From Mycobacterium lehmannii (GTDB taxonomy: Bacteria; Actinomycetota; Actinomycetes; Mycobacteriales; Mycobacteriaceae), in assembly GCF_002245535.1 (NCBI RefSeq), contig NZ_NKCN01000038.1, positions 1 to 33,269 of the forward strand: 33,269 bases of DNA, read 5' to 3'. Shown here one piece after another: positions 1 through 7,079 of this stretch (the first letter of the stretch is position 1; every line of letters starts with the position of its first letter). Under the pieces are notes generated by a model that worked only from the letters and a program-made list of their open reading frames with translations, had not been told where the DNA came from and ran no database searches. A program made the position numbers and the translations under genes.

Positions 1-91
1 CCCTCTGCGATGACGTTGGCTCCCGACCGAATGGCGTCCACTGCGATATGACACCGCACCGACCAACTATGCTGCGGCATCTCAGCCCCAG

Positions 92-649
92 CTAAGAGCT
101 CCGACGAGCTTGGAATACCCCACCGCACCCGCCCCGCCCCCAGTTCTCTACGGCGACAACAAGTGCCGCCGCCAGAACCGCGCCCGCCACCTCGGCTTTC
201 AACTCGATGCCGGGAACCGCCGCATAGCGCGTCCGCACGAAGTCCGTGATCACCGCCGTGAACGACGCCTGCACAACCCTTAGATGACCCGCCGCTCGCT
301 CACCGATCAGACTCGCCCGCAGCAGCGCGGCCTGGCGCACTACCTCCAGATCGTGCGGGAAGCTCCCGACACTCGCCATCACCGCATCGAACAGCGACTC
401 CGACTCGGGTCGCCGCGCCAGCGCCTCAGCCAGCCACTCCAAGCGAGTCTCGTAATCCGCGAACAGCACCGCTTCCTTCGTCGGGAAATGCCGGAAGAAC
501 GTCCGCTCGGTGACGCCCGCCTCCGCGGCCAGCTGCGACACCGTCACGTTCGCGAACCCGTCCTTCGCGAACCGCGCCAACGCGACTCGTCGCAGCGCCT
601 CCTTCGTCGCCTGACTGCGCTGCTGGTGCAGATTCAACGGCATAGCCAT
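92..649 (-). CDS. TetR/AcrR-family transcriptional regulator
   Basis: DNA-binding repressor that probably controls its own gene and the divergent flavoprotein at 722. The N-terminal TetR helix-turn-helix is clear at about residues 36-55 (VSQLAAEAGVTERTFFRHF), followed by a helical ligand-binding half; 185 aa from the ATG at 649. Alternative starts are a GTG at 670 and an ATG at 643; I chose 649 because a TACGAT -10-like hexamer lies 9 nt upstream of it (659-664) and the added GTG segment has no family similarity I recognise. The last residues after VENWGRGG look un-TetR-like; reading one base further on gives an alternative tail ending at position 82, so a small frameshift at the C-rich run near 130-140 is possible. 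Ligand unknown. The family call is firm, the start less so. Confidence 0.85.
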   Translation of the reverse strand: MAMPLNLHQQRSQATKEALRRVALARFAKDGFANVTVSQLAAEAGVTERTFFRHFPTKEAVLFADYETRLEWLAEALARRPESESLFDAVMASVGSFPHDLEVVRQAALLRASLIGERAAGHLRVVQASFTAVITDFVRTRYAAVPGIELKAEVAGAVLAAALVVAVENWGRGGCGGVFQARRSS

Positions 650-670
650 AATTCCGCGATCGTATCGCAC

Positions 671-710
671 AATTTTGTCAGTACCGCCGCAATTATGTCA
701 GTACTGACAT
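671..710. promoter_or_regulatory. Predicted TetR operator: palindrome plus a repeated half-site
   Basis: A perfect 16-bp palindrome, ATGTCAGTACTGACAT, lies at 695-710 between the divergent TetR and flavoprotein genes. The sequence AATTwTGTCAGTAC occurs twice, at 671-684 and 691-704 (13 of 14 identical), exactly 20 bp apart, two helical turns. The palindrome touches the -10 of the flavoprotein gene and the upstream half-site reaches the 5' end of the TetR gene, so one repressor could close both promoters. Binding by the adjacent TetR is inference. Confidence 0.75.
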
Positions 711-721
711 AGCCTGCCCGC
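710..721 (+). promoter_or_regulatory. Leaderless-type -10 element for the flavoprotein gene
   Basis: TAGCCT at 710-715 fits TANNNT and lies exactly 6 nt before the ATG at 722. In mycobacteria this spacing places the transcription start on the first base of the start codon. The first T is also the last base of the TetR palindrome. Confidence 0.55.
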
Positions 722-2284
722 ATGACTGACTATGACGCCATCGTCGTCGGCGCCGGCCACAACGGGTTGACCGCCGCCGCCCTGCTTCAACGCGCCGGCC
801 TGCGCACCCTGTGCCTGGAGGCCAACACCTACGCCGGCGGCATGGCCGCCACCGTCGAACTCATCGACGGCTTCCGCTACGAGATCGCCGGGTCGGTCCA
901 GTTCCCCACTCCAAGCGAGATCACCAAAGACCTCGGCCTCGACACCCTGCCCACCGTCGACGCCGACGTCATGTCGGTCAACATCGGCGAGGCCGGCGAA
1001 GAAGCCATGGCCTTCTACCGCGACCCCATGCAACTGATGACCCACCTCGCCGACAAACACGGCACCGACGCCGTCACCGGCATGGCCGAACTCATCGCCT
1101 GGAGTCAAGGTCCCGCCCGCGCGCTCGGCCGCTTCGACGTCCGCAAGCCGCCCAAGACCACCGACGAGATGTACGCCTGCGCCACAAACGATTCCGAGCG
1201 CCGCGCCATCCACGAGACCTTGTTCGGCTCGGCCATGGACGTCATCGACCGCTACCTGCCCGACAGGAAGCGCCACGCCGTCATGCGCGGCATGCTCGCC
1301 TTCCTCGCCATCAACTCCACCTACCGCGGGCCCTACACCCCCGGCAGCGCGACCTGCCTGGCCTTCGCACTCGCCGTCCCCGACGAAGGCACCGCGATGA
1401 TGACCAAACTCGAAGGCGGCATCGGCGCCCTCACCGAGCACCTGCGCGAGATGTTCGAAAGCCGCGGCGGCGAGATCCGTTACCGCACCAAGGTCGAGCA
1501 GATCCTCGTCAACAACGGCAAGGTCACCGCCGTCCGCTGCAAGGACGGCCACACCATCACCGTCCCCGTCGTCGTCTCCAACCTCTCCCCCGACACCACC
1601 CTTGCCGAACTCATTGAGCCCGAATATGTCTCGACCCAGCTCCTTGAACGACTCCAGGGCCGTGACCACCGCGCCTCCTTCGTCCAGATGCACTTCGCCC
1701 TCGACGGGCTGCCCGAGTTCGCCCCGCCCTACGACCTGCTCAACGAGCCCGGCATGCAGCCCTCGGTCGGCATCTTCGGCTCTCCCGAAGAACAACAACG
1801 CCAATGGGAGAACGCCTGCCGTGGCATCGTTCCCGATAACCCGTCGCTCGGCATCCAGATCCCGTCGGTGCACGACCCCAACATGGCCCCGCCCGGCAAG
1901 CACGCCGCCAGCGCCTACGCCTACGCGTTTCCCGTCGAGACGCCCCGCGATCAGCACGGCCAGCTGAAGAACGAGATGGCTCAACGCGTCATCGACAAGA
2001 TCACCCGCTACGCACCGAACTTCAAGGACACCCAGATCCGCCACATCACCTTCGCGCCGTACCACATGAACACCATGTTCGGCGCTCCCTTCGGCGACTT
2101 CTGCCACGGCCTGCTGCACCCCGACCTCATGGGCCCGAACCGCCCCGGCCCGAAGGGTTTTCGCGATCTGCCGATCGATATCGACGGCCTCTACCTCGGC
2201 GGCGCCGGTTGTCACGGCGGGCCCGGAATCACATTCATCCCCGGATACAACGCCGCATACCAAGTGCTCGACGACCTCAGCTGA
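722..2284 (+). CDS. NAD(P)/FAD-dependent oxidoreductase, phytoene desaturase-like (CrtI/PYROXD2 type)
   Basis: Flavin-dependent amine-oxidase/desaturase-type enzyme of 520 aa. The N-terminal Rossmann motif VVGAGHNGL (residues 8-16) with an acidic E33 at the end of the second strand binds the ADP part of FAD. The C-terminal LYLGGAGCHGGPGITFIPGY is the second FAD-contact region typical of the CrtI/PYROXD2 group. No signal peptide or membrane segment is seen. Members dehydrogenate or isomerise carotenoids and other lipids, but no carotenoid genes are present here, so the substrate is unknown. It is divergent from a TetR gene whose likely operator overlaps its promoter, suggesting induction by a small hydrophobic ligand. 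The 3' end faces the next gene with a 15-bp gap. Confidence 0.85.
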   Translation: MTDYDAIVVGAGHNGLTAAALLQRAGLRTLCLEANTYAGGMAATVELIDGFRYEIAGSVQFPTPSEITKDLGLDTLPTVDADVMSVNIGEAGEEAMAFYRDPMQLMTHLADKHGTDAVTGMAELIAWSQGPARALGRFDVRKPPKTTDEMYACATNDSERRAIHETLFGSAMDVIDRYLPDRKRHAVMRGMLAFLAINSTYRGPYTPGSATCLAFALAVPDEGTAMMTKLEGGIGALTEHLREMFESRGGEIRYRTKVEQILVNNGKVTAVRCKDGHTITVPVVVSNLSPDTTLAELIEPEYVSTQLLERLQGRDHRASFVQMHFALDGLPEFAPPYDLLNEPGMQPSVGIFGSPEEQQRQWENACRGIVPDNPSLGIQIPSVHDPNMAPPGKHAASAYAYAFPVETPRDQHGQLKNEMAQRVIDKITRYAPNFKDTQIRHITFAPYHMNTMFGAPFGDFCHGLLHPDLMGPNRPGPKGFRDLPIDIDGLYLGGAGCHGGPGITFIPGYNAAYQVLDDLS

Positions 2285-2299
2285 AGCCCAGGCGCGAGA

Positions 2300-2914
2300 T
2301 CAGCGGAGGTAGACCTGGCCCTCTTGCGGATATCCGCCACCCGCCGTCGCGATGTGCACGTGGTCGTAATGATTCGCCGTGTCTGAACCGCGGTCCGACA
2401 TGACATTTTTCGAGCCGTTCGGGCGGTAGATGGTCTGCCGCCAGATCGCGTGCTCTAGGCCGAAGCGTTGCGCATTCGCCATGACGTAGGACAGGACCTT
2501 GTCCCCGAGCTCTATCCCCGCCGCCGAGCGGGCATCCGGAATCATCACGTCGATGGCCAACCCATGCGGATGCCATTTCAAGGAATCGGAGCGGACGCCG
2601 CCGATGGTGAGGATCTCGGGAAAGGTCGCGCTGACGGCACGCGCCACCAAGATGGTGTCGACCTGCAGTCCGTTTTCCGGCGCCTTGCCCTGCGGCAGCG
2701 TGGGCGGAGGAATCGGGACGGGCGGCCGTGCGGCCATCAGGTTCACCGCCGGGGACGGTGGTTGTGGCGCCGCGGTGACGTCGCGAACCTCAGCGTCGCG
2801 AACCTGGGGATAACTGTCTGCGCCGACGCCGAACAAAGCGACCGCCGAAACCACGCCCGCCACTACCGCCAAACGCGAAGACCGCCGCATCTTGGCAAGT
2901 GAGTGCCTTCCCAT
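2300..2914 (-). CDS. Secreted protein with a peptidase M15-like zinc domain
   Basis: Predicted exported protein of 204 aa. Basic start (MGRHSLAKMRRSSRL) plus a hydrophobic stretch at about 15-32 gives a signal peptide or N-terminal anchor; a Pro-rich linker spans 50-75. The C-terminal part contains HPHGLAIDV (H115, H117, D122) and NHYDHVHIAT (H185, H187), the arrangement seen in M15-like domains of actinobacterial cell-wall proteins, so a zinc-dependent peptidoglycan role is likely. The frame is open up to 3055, but the ATG at 2914 starts the usual MGRHS-type exported leader and the upstream residues look non-coding. Convergent with the flavoprotein gene. No partner gene is obvious, although other cell-wall hydrolases lie at 4352 and 9496. 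Confidence 0.75.
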   Translation of the reverse strand: MGRHSLAKMRRSSRLAVVAGVVSAVALFGVGADSYPQVRDAEVRDVTAAPQPPSPAVNLMAARPPVPIPPPTLPQGKAPENGLQVDTILVARAVSATFPEILTIGGVRSDSLKWHPHGLAIDVMIPDARSAAGIELGDKVLSYVMANAQRFGLEHAIWRQTIYRPNGSKNVMSDRGSDTANHYDHVHIATAGGGYPQEGQVYLR

Positions 2915-3181
2915 CGCCGGCGGACGATACCCACCACCCCTATGCGTTGCCCAATCGCCCGCCGCACTCCCAGCAACGCGCTCGTTGATTACGGATTGCC
3001 CGTAAACCACCTGCTCAGAGAGTGCTGAACGGCCACCGGGTGAACCAGACGGCAAACTTTCTGATCGAGTTACCCGTGGCCTAAGTCATGATCCACAGAT
3101 GGGTGTGACCCAGCCCGGAATCCACCTGAAAGCCCGCGCCTGTTGCTGTCGGCTCGCCGCGCCGATGCCACACTGATCCCC

Positions 3182-3814
3182 GTGGTCCGCACAGGTGCTC
3201 GGGCACGAGCGCTACAGAACCTCATGGTCCGCGCCGGTTTCGTCGTCGCCACGAGTAGCCCACCCGCCCCTCGACTGGAAGCCCTCGGCTCCGAAGCTCG
3301 CGAGCGGGTGGTCGAGTTGTTTGAGTCACTCGGCGGGCAGACGCCGACGCCGCGCTTGCGCCCCGGGGCGTGGGACCTCGCGTTCTCCGATGGGCTGGTG
3401 ATCGAACTCGACGAGGAGTTGCACTTCAACCGGTACCGCGCGCAAACGCTCCAACCGCAGTGGGCGGCAACGCTTCCCTGGCGCGATACCTATCTCCACC
3501 TCTGCGCGGACTTCGAGAAGGAATGTCTCGCTGCGGGCAGGTGGGGTAAGCGGTGGACCACTCCGTCCTGCGAGTCGATGTTCGGGCCGTCGAGCCCACC
3601 CGGTGTCCTGGACGGGCCGGGCTCCCCTCGATGGAAACAACGCGCTCTCTACGACGCGGTCAAAGACATCGCGGCGCTGCAGTCGCCAACACCCCGGCTC
3701 TGCCGGCTGTCGGTGTGGGACCAGGTCGGGGAAACGACGATCGCTGACGCACTCGCCGGAGGACCCATCGATCTTGGCCAATTGACCGATTTCATCGCAC
3801 GACGGACGATCTAG
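3182..3814 (+). CDS. Hypothetical protein, possible Vsr/DUF559-like nuclease fold
   Basis: No named family recognised with certainty. From the GTG at 3182 the protein has 210 aa; a TTG at 3143 would add 13 residues. The segment AWDLAFSDGLVIELDEELHF gives D65, E75, D77 and H81, resembling the D...ExD...H pattern of short-patch-repair-like (Vsr, DUF559) members of the PD-(D/E)XK superfamily; the basic RYRAQTL follows. The first 50 residues are rich in Arg and may be helical. No signal peptide or membrane segment. The gene is isolated between a convergent envelope gene and a membrane-protein operon, so context gives no function. The nuclease idea rests on motif resemblance only. Confidence 0.6.
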   Translation: MVRTGARARALQNLMVRAGFVVATSSPPAPRLEALGSEARERVVELFESLGGQTPTPRLRPGAWDLAFSDGLVIELDEELHFNRYRAQTLQPQWAATLPWRDTYLHLCADFEKECLAAGRWGKRWTTPSCESMFGPSSPPGVLDGPGSPRWKQRALYDAVKDIAALQSPTPRLCRLSVWDQVGETTIADALAGGPIDLGQLTDFIARRTI

Positions 3815-3875
3815 GCTCGCGCTGCCTCAGACATCGGCCAGTGCGGAACCCGCGACTCGGCGCTGATCAGCGCGT

Positions 3876-3887
3876 TAAGCTCCGGCG
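3876..3887 (+). promoter_or_regulatory. Leaderless-type -10 element for the DUF3592 gene
   Basis: TAAGCT at 3876-3881 followed by six bases and then the GTG at 3888. This TANNNT-N6-GTG layout predicts a transcript beginning at the start codon, and there is no Shine-Dalgarno sequence. Confidence 0.5.
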
Positions 3888-4349
3888 GTGGCCAACTACG
3901 TCACCGAGATCGGGCTGTTGATCATCGGGACCTTCCTGCTGTTCCGCGGGCTGCCCGGCGTACTGCAACTGCTCGGCGCCCTCGGCTGGCAACAGGTCCC
4001 CGGCGTCATGCTCGGCTCCGGGGTCGCCGGCTACCAGACCCAGGCCGGCGCCGGGCACGCTGGCGCCAACGTTCAGCGTTCCGTCGTCGCCTACCAATAC
4101 CAGCTCAACGGGCACACTTTCGTCGGCCAGCGCGCAGCGTTCGGCACGCCCCTCGGTTTCGGTATGGGCCTCGGCGGCATCGCCTCCGCACAGGCCTCCC
4201 GATATGCCCCGGGCCAGCCCGTCGACGTCTGGGTCGACCCGAAGAACCCGATGAACTCGGTGCTACGCCGCAGCGCCCCTTCGTCTTTGGTGATGACGGC
4301 GCTCGGCGTCGCCGTCGTCATCGCAGCTGCCATATCGCTGCTGGGCTAA
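3888..4349 (+). CDS. DUF3592-type membrane protein
   Basis: Small membrane protein of 153 aa. One hydrophobic segment lies near the N-terminus (about 5-32) and one at the C-terminus (about 132-152). Between them is a beta-rich stretch with VVAYQYQLNGHTFVG and the PGQPVDVWVDPKNP motif, which is the DUF3592 signature (a Y-x-Y element and a PxxP(V)xVxYDPxxP-like turn). Function of the family is unknown. The GTG start is set by a leaderless promoter pattern. The amidase gene begins 2 nt after its stop codon, so the two are co-transcribed and the protein may act at the envelope with it; that link is inference. Confidence 0.8.
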   Translation: MANYVTEIGLLIIGTFLLFRGLPGVLQLLGALGWQQVPGVMLGSGVAGYQTQAGAGHAGANVQRSVVAYQYQLNGHTFVGQRAAFGTPLGFGMGLGGIASAQASRYAPGQPVDVWVDPKNPMNSVLRRSAPSSLVMTALGVAVVIAAAISLLG

Positions 4350-4351
4350 CC

Positions 4352-5053
4352 ATGCGAACCGACAATCTCAGCCGCCGACGACTCCTGCAACTGGCCGGCC
4401 TGGCGACCGCCACCACCTTCGCGCCGCCCGCATTGGCAAGCGCGACTCCGCAACAGGCACCCACGAACGCGGTGCTGTGCCGCGACGCGTGGGGTGCCAT
4501 GCCTGCTCACCCCGGCGGCACACCCCACACGCCCGTCCGCATGACGATCCACCACACGGCGGTCACGCTGGGCGACAACACCAATGCGCCCGCACGCCTG
4601 CGCCAGCATCAGCACTACCACCAAGACACCCAGGGCTGGATCGACATCGCCTATCACGTCAGCGTCGACCGCAACGGCAACATCTACGAACTGCGTAAGC
4701 CTGAACTCGTCGGCGACACCGCGACCGACTACGACCCCGCCGGTCACTTCCTCGTTGTCTGCGAGGGCGACTTCGACAAGGAGCCGATTACCGAAGCACA
4801 GCTGGACGGTGCCGCACTCGCCTTCGCCTGGGCAGCGCAGCGATTCGACATTCCGACCGACACCCTCGCCGGTCACCGCGACGCCAGTCACGACACCTCA
4901 TGTCCGGGCGCCAACCTCTACGCCCATGTCACGTCGGGCGACCTCGCGAACCGCATCGACCGACTTCTGGCCAGAGGAACTGTCGAACTCCCCACCATCT
5001 GTGGGCCCGAGGCGACTCAAGCTGTCGCCGACATCGAAGCGGGTCTCCGCTAG
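4352..5053 (+). CDS. Tat-exported N-acetylmuramoyl-L-alanine amidase (Amidase_2/PGRP domain)
   Basis: Predicted zinc amidase that cuts the bond between N-acetylmuramic acid and the stem peptide in peptidoglycan, acting outside the membrane; 233 aa. The leader SRRRLLQLAG (residues 7-16) is a twin-arginine signal, with likely cleavage after ALASA. The catalytic domain shows MTIHHTAV (zinc His67), YHVSVDRNGNIYELR (100-115), and GHRDASHDTSCPG with His175 and Cys184 as the remaining zinc ligands. The His-to-Cys spacing is one residue longer than in most members. It lies 2 nt after the DUF3592 gene and shares its promoter. There is no separate cell-wall binding domain, so it is a minimal enzyme. 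Substrate could be endogenous murein during remodelling. Confidence 0.85.
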   Translation: MRTDNLSRRRLLQLAGLATATTFAPPALASATPQQAPTNAVLCRDAWGAMPAHPGGTPHTPVRMTIHHTAVTLGDNTNAPARLRQHQHYHQDTQGWIDIAYHVSVDRNGNIYELRKPELVGDTATDYDPAGHFLVVCEGDFDKEPITEAQLDGAALAFAWAAQRFDIPTDTLAGHRDASHDTSCPGANLYAHVTSGDLANRIDRLLARGTVELPTICGPEATQAVADIEAGLR

Positions 5054-5136
5054 CAAAATGGGGCGGCCAGCCCAACCTGCGTGACGCCTGTGACGCATGA
5101 GGCCCGAAACGTCGCCAGCCGCCGCGAGAGACCCCT

Positions 5137-5193
5137 CAGCAAACAATCCATAGGGAAATCCCTGATTCCTCGACGTAGGGATCTCCGTACCGT
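5137..5193 (+). promoter_or_regulatory. Promoter element shared with the site at 29558-29615
   Basis: The 24 bp at 5149-5172 (core AGGGAAATCCCTGATTCC) match 22 of 24 bases of 29571-29594. The octamer CAGCAAAC sits 4 nt upstream here and 5 nt upstream at the other site. A TANNGT hexamer (TACCGT, 5188-5193) starts 15 bp after the conserved block, the same distance as TAGCGT at the other site. The AGGGA..TCCCT core is a near-palindrome, so an activator overlapping the -35 is the simplest reading. This would start a transcript near 5200 and leave a roughly 245-nt leader before the DUF732 gene. I see no other gene I can support in the 392-bp gap 5054-5445. Confidence 0.6.
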
Positions 5194-5445
5194 CGAGACC
5201 AGACGCACCCCGAAAGGGACTGCTCGTCGGACAATCCAAGATCAAGACCCAGCGAACCACCGCTTGACGCGCACTCGAAATACGGCGGCATTACTTGTCG
5301 CAGCAACTTTCGGCGAGGCCGCCTAGCGCCGTCGCTCGACGCGGTCGGAACCGACCTCGCAACGCCTGGCCGGGGCACGCTCCGGCTTCTCGCCCGCGAC
5401 CACGACGGCATCGCCAGCAGTATCCGCACGACGAAGAAGTAACCC

Positions 5446-5751
5446 ATGAAGAAACTGCTCGCCAGCCTGACGCTGGCACTGACCCTGGGCATCGGCACGA
5501 CCATCGCAACCGCCGCCCCCGCGGCCGCCGACGAATTGAGCTACCTGAACGCCATTTCGCGGCTGGGCATCACCCCCAACGACGGCAACTACGTCACCCT
5601 GCTGCGCTGGGGCTACGCCGTCTGCGCGGACAAGTCGATGTGGGTCCCGTTGGACACCACCGTCGAGAAAGTCGTCTTCAACCCGTACAACGACATCACC
5701 TATACGCAAGCCCAGGCGATGGTGATCGCCGCCAACACCTTCCTCTGCTGA
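5446..5751 (+). CDS. Secreted DUF732-domain protein
   Basis: Small exported protein of 101 aa, a mycobacterial family of unknown function. Residues 1-28 form a Sec signal peptide (KK start, hydrophobic core, AAPAAA before D29). The mature part has the DUF732 features: an N-terminal LSYLNAISRLGI segment, a central GYAVC, and a C-terminal YTQAQAMVIAANTFLC. Cys60 and Cys101 are placed to form one disulfide, and the protein ends on that second Cys. A GAAGAAG ribosome site lies just before the ATG. The gene has a long leader and the conserved promoter element at 5137-5193. The next gene starts 42 nt downstream and may be co-transcribed. Confidence 0.88.
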   Translation: MKKLLASLTLALTLGIGTTIATAAPAAADELSYLNAISRLGITPNDGNYVTLLRWGYAVCADKSMWVPLDTTVEKVVFNPYNDITYTQAQAMVIAANTFLC

Positions 5752-5793
5752 CGGCATCGGCCGTAGCGATTCCCCGTATCGAAGGACACGACC

Positions 5794-6891
5794 ATGGTTT
5801 ATCCCCACCCGTACTACGACCACCACCAGCCGGCCGTCCCGTGGCCCGATGCCTACGACGATTCAGAACCCAAGCGCGGCAAGAGAAATCCGGTCGTCGC
5901 CGCCTCACTGTCCGGCGGCATCGCGGTTCTCGTGTTGGCGGTCGGCGTTCTGCTGGGTCTTCAGCTCAGCGGATCCGATCCCGACGCGCCCGACGCCGAG
6001 CGCCCGTCGCCGGCGGTCGCCGCACCCGCCTCGACCGCACCAGCACCTACGGTGCAGCAAGAGCCAACCGCGCGCCGGCCCGCACCCGACACCACACGAC
6101 TGGACCGGTCAACATACGCCACGGTGACTCAGCGCGAGTTCGCCCTCATGGCCAAGGACCCCGACGCCTGGGCCGGCCGCAAGATCGTGGTCTACGGGGT
6201 GATCACGCAGTTCGACTCCGCTACGGGCGCAACGTCGTTCCGCGCCGACACCGGGCCTGCGCCGATGATGGACGTGTACGACTACGACCAGAACACCGTC
6301 ATCACCGCCTATGACGCGGACATGGTCACCGACTTCGTCGAGAAGGACAGGGTGACGATGTTCGTCGAGGTGCAGGGGGCGATGACCTATGAGACGCAGA
6401 TCGGCGGGTCGACGACCGTACCGTCGTTGATGGCCAACATCATCGAAAGCACCAGCCGGCCCGTACCACGCCCGGCGCCGCTCCCGGCGTCCCTGCCCGA
6501 CACCGAGACCGTAAGCGGCAATCAACTGCGCTCGATCGCCACGAGCGACAAGCCGATGGTGCTGGCGACCATGACCGATACCTGGGTACCGCAATTGAGT
6601 TCCAAGCGGCTCGGTCTCGTCGCCGAAGGACGCACGTGGACCCACTCGGCGATCTTGGCCGAGCACCAGCGACTCCGGCAGACCTACCCCGGCGCTCGAC
6701 TGCTGTGGTCAGGAGACTGGTCGACATTCTCGAGTTCCAACTTCTGGGTGACGATCGCCGGGTCCACGTTCCCTACCGCCGAGGGCGCGTTGGCGTGGTG
6801 CCGAAGCAACAACTTCGACCGCGACCACTGCTTCGCGAAGCTGGTGAGCACCACTCGACCGGTCGAGGGCAGCACGGACTACAACGAGTAG
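5794..6891 (+). CDS. Single-pass membrane protein with extracytoplasmic domains, unknown function
   Basis: 365-aa protein with a short Tyr/His/Pro-rich cytoplasmic tail, one membrane segment (about 34-58) and a long Pro/Ala/Thr-rich linker (60-105). The first outer domain includes DAWAGRKIVVYGVITQFDS, which looks like an OB-fold of the tRNA_anti-like type. The last 100 residues, beginning near LVAEGRTWTHSAILAEHQRL and including two cysteines in ALAWCRSNNFDRDHC, form a compact domain reminiscent of SPOR-like modules attached to actinobacterial membrane proteins. I do not recognise a function. GAAGGA precedes the ATG. It follows the DUF732 gene at 42 nt and both products are extracytoplasmic. 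Confidence 0.7.
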   Translation: MVYPHPYYDHHQPAVPWPDAYDDSEPKRGKRNPVVAASLSGGIAVLVLAVGVLLGLQLSGSDPDAPDAERPSPAVAAPASTAPAPTVQQEPTARRPAPDTTRLDRSTYATVTQREFALMAKDPDAWAGRKIVVYGVITQFDSATGATSFRADTGPAPMMDVYDYDQNTVITAYDADMVTDFVEKDRVTMFVEVQGAMTYETQIGGSTTVPSLMANIIESTSRPVPRPAPLPASLPDTETVSGNQLRSIATSDKPMVLATMTDTWVPQLSSKRLGLVAEGRTWTHSAILAEHQRLRQTYPGARLLWSGDWSTFSSSNFWVTIAGSTFPTAEGALAWCRSNNFDRDHCFAKLVSTTRPVEGSTDYNE

Positions 6892-7079
6892 CCCGAAGCA
6901 CCGACGCCGCACAGTCGATTCACAGCGAACCTCCACCGCCGGTGCGAGTACGGGACGCCGCTATCGGGTACGCGACCTGACGGACGGTCGCCCACCGCGC
7001 GTCGCTGCTGGTGTTCGACCGGGCCTTCAACGAGGAAGGAACCGATGGCACACCCGTCGGTTGGCGGAAGAGGTAGCCC

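Noticed and set aside
698..2263. 521-aa antisense ORF opposite the flavoprotein gene
   Set aside because: Val/Gly/Asp-rich translation with no family similarity; it arises from GC-rich codon use of the sense gene.
5264..5326. TTG-start peptide in the leader of the DUF732 gene
   Set aside because: No ribosome site and no conserved counterpart; too weak to call.
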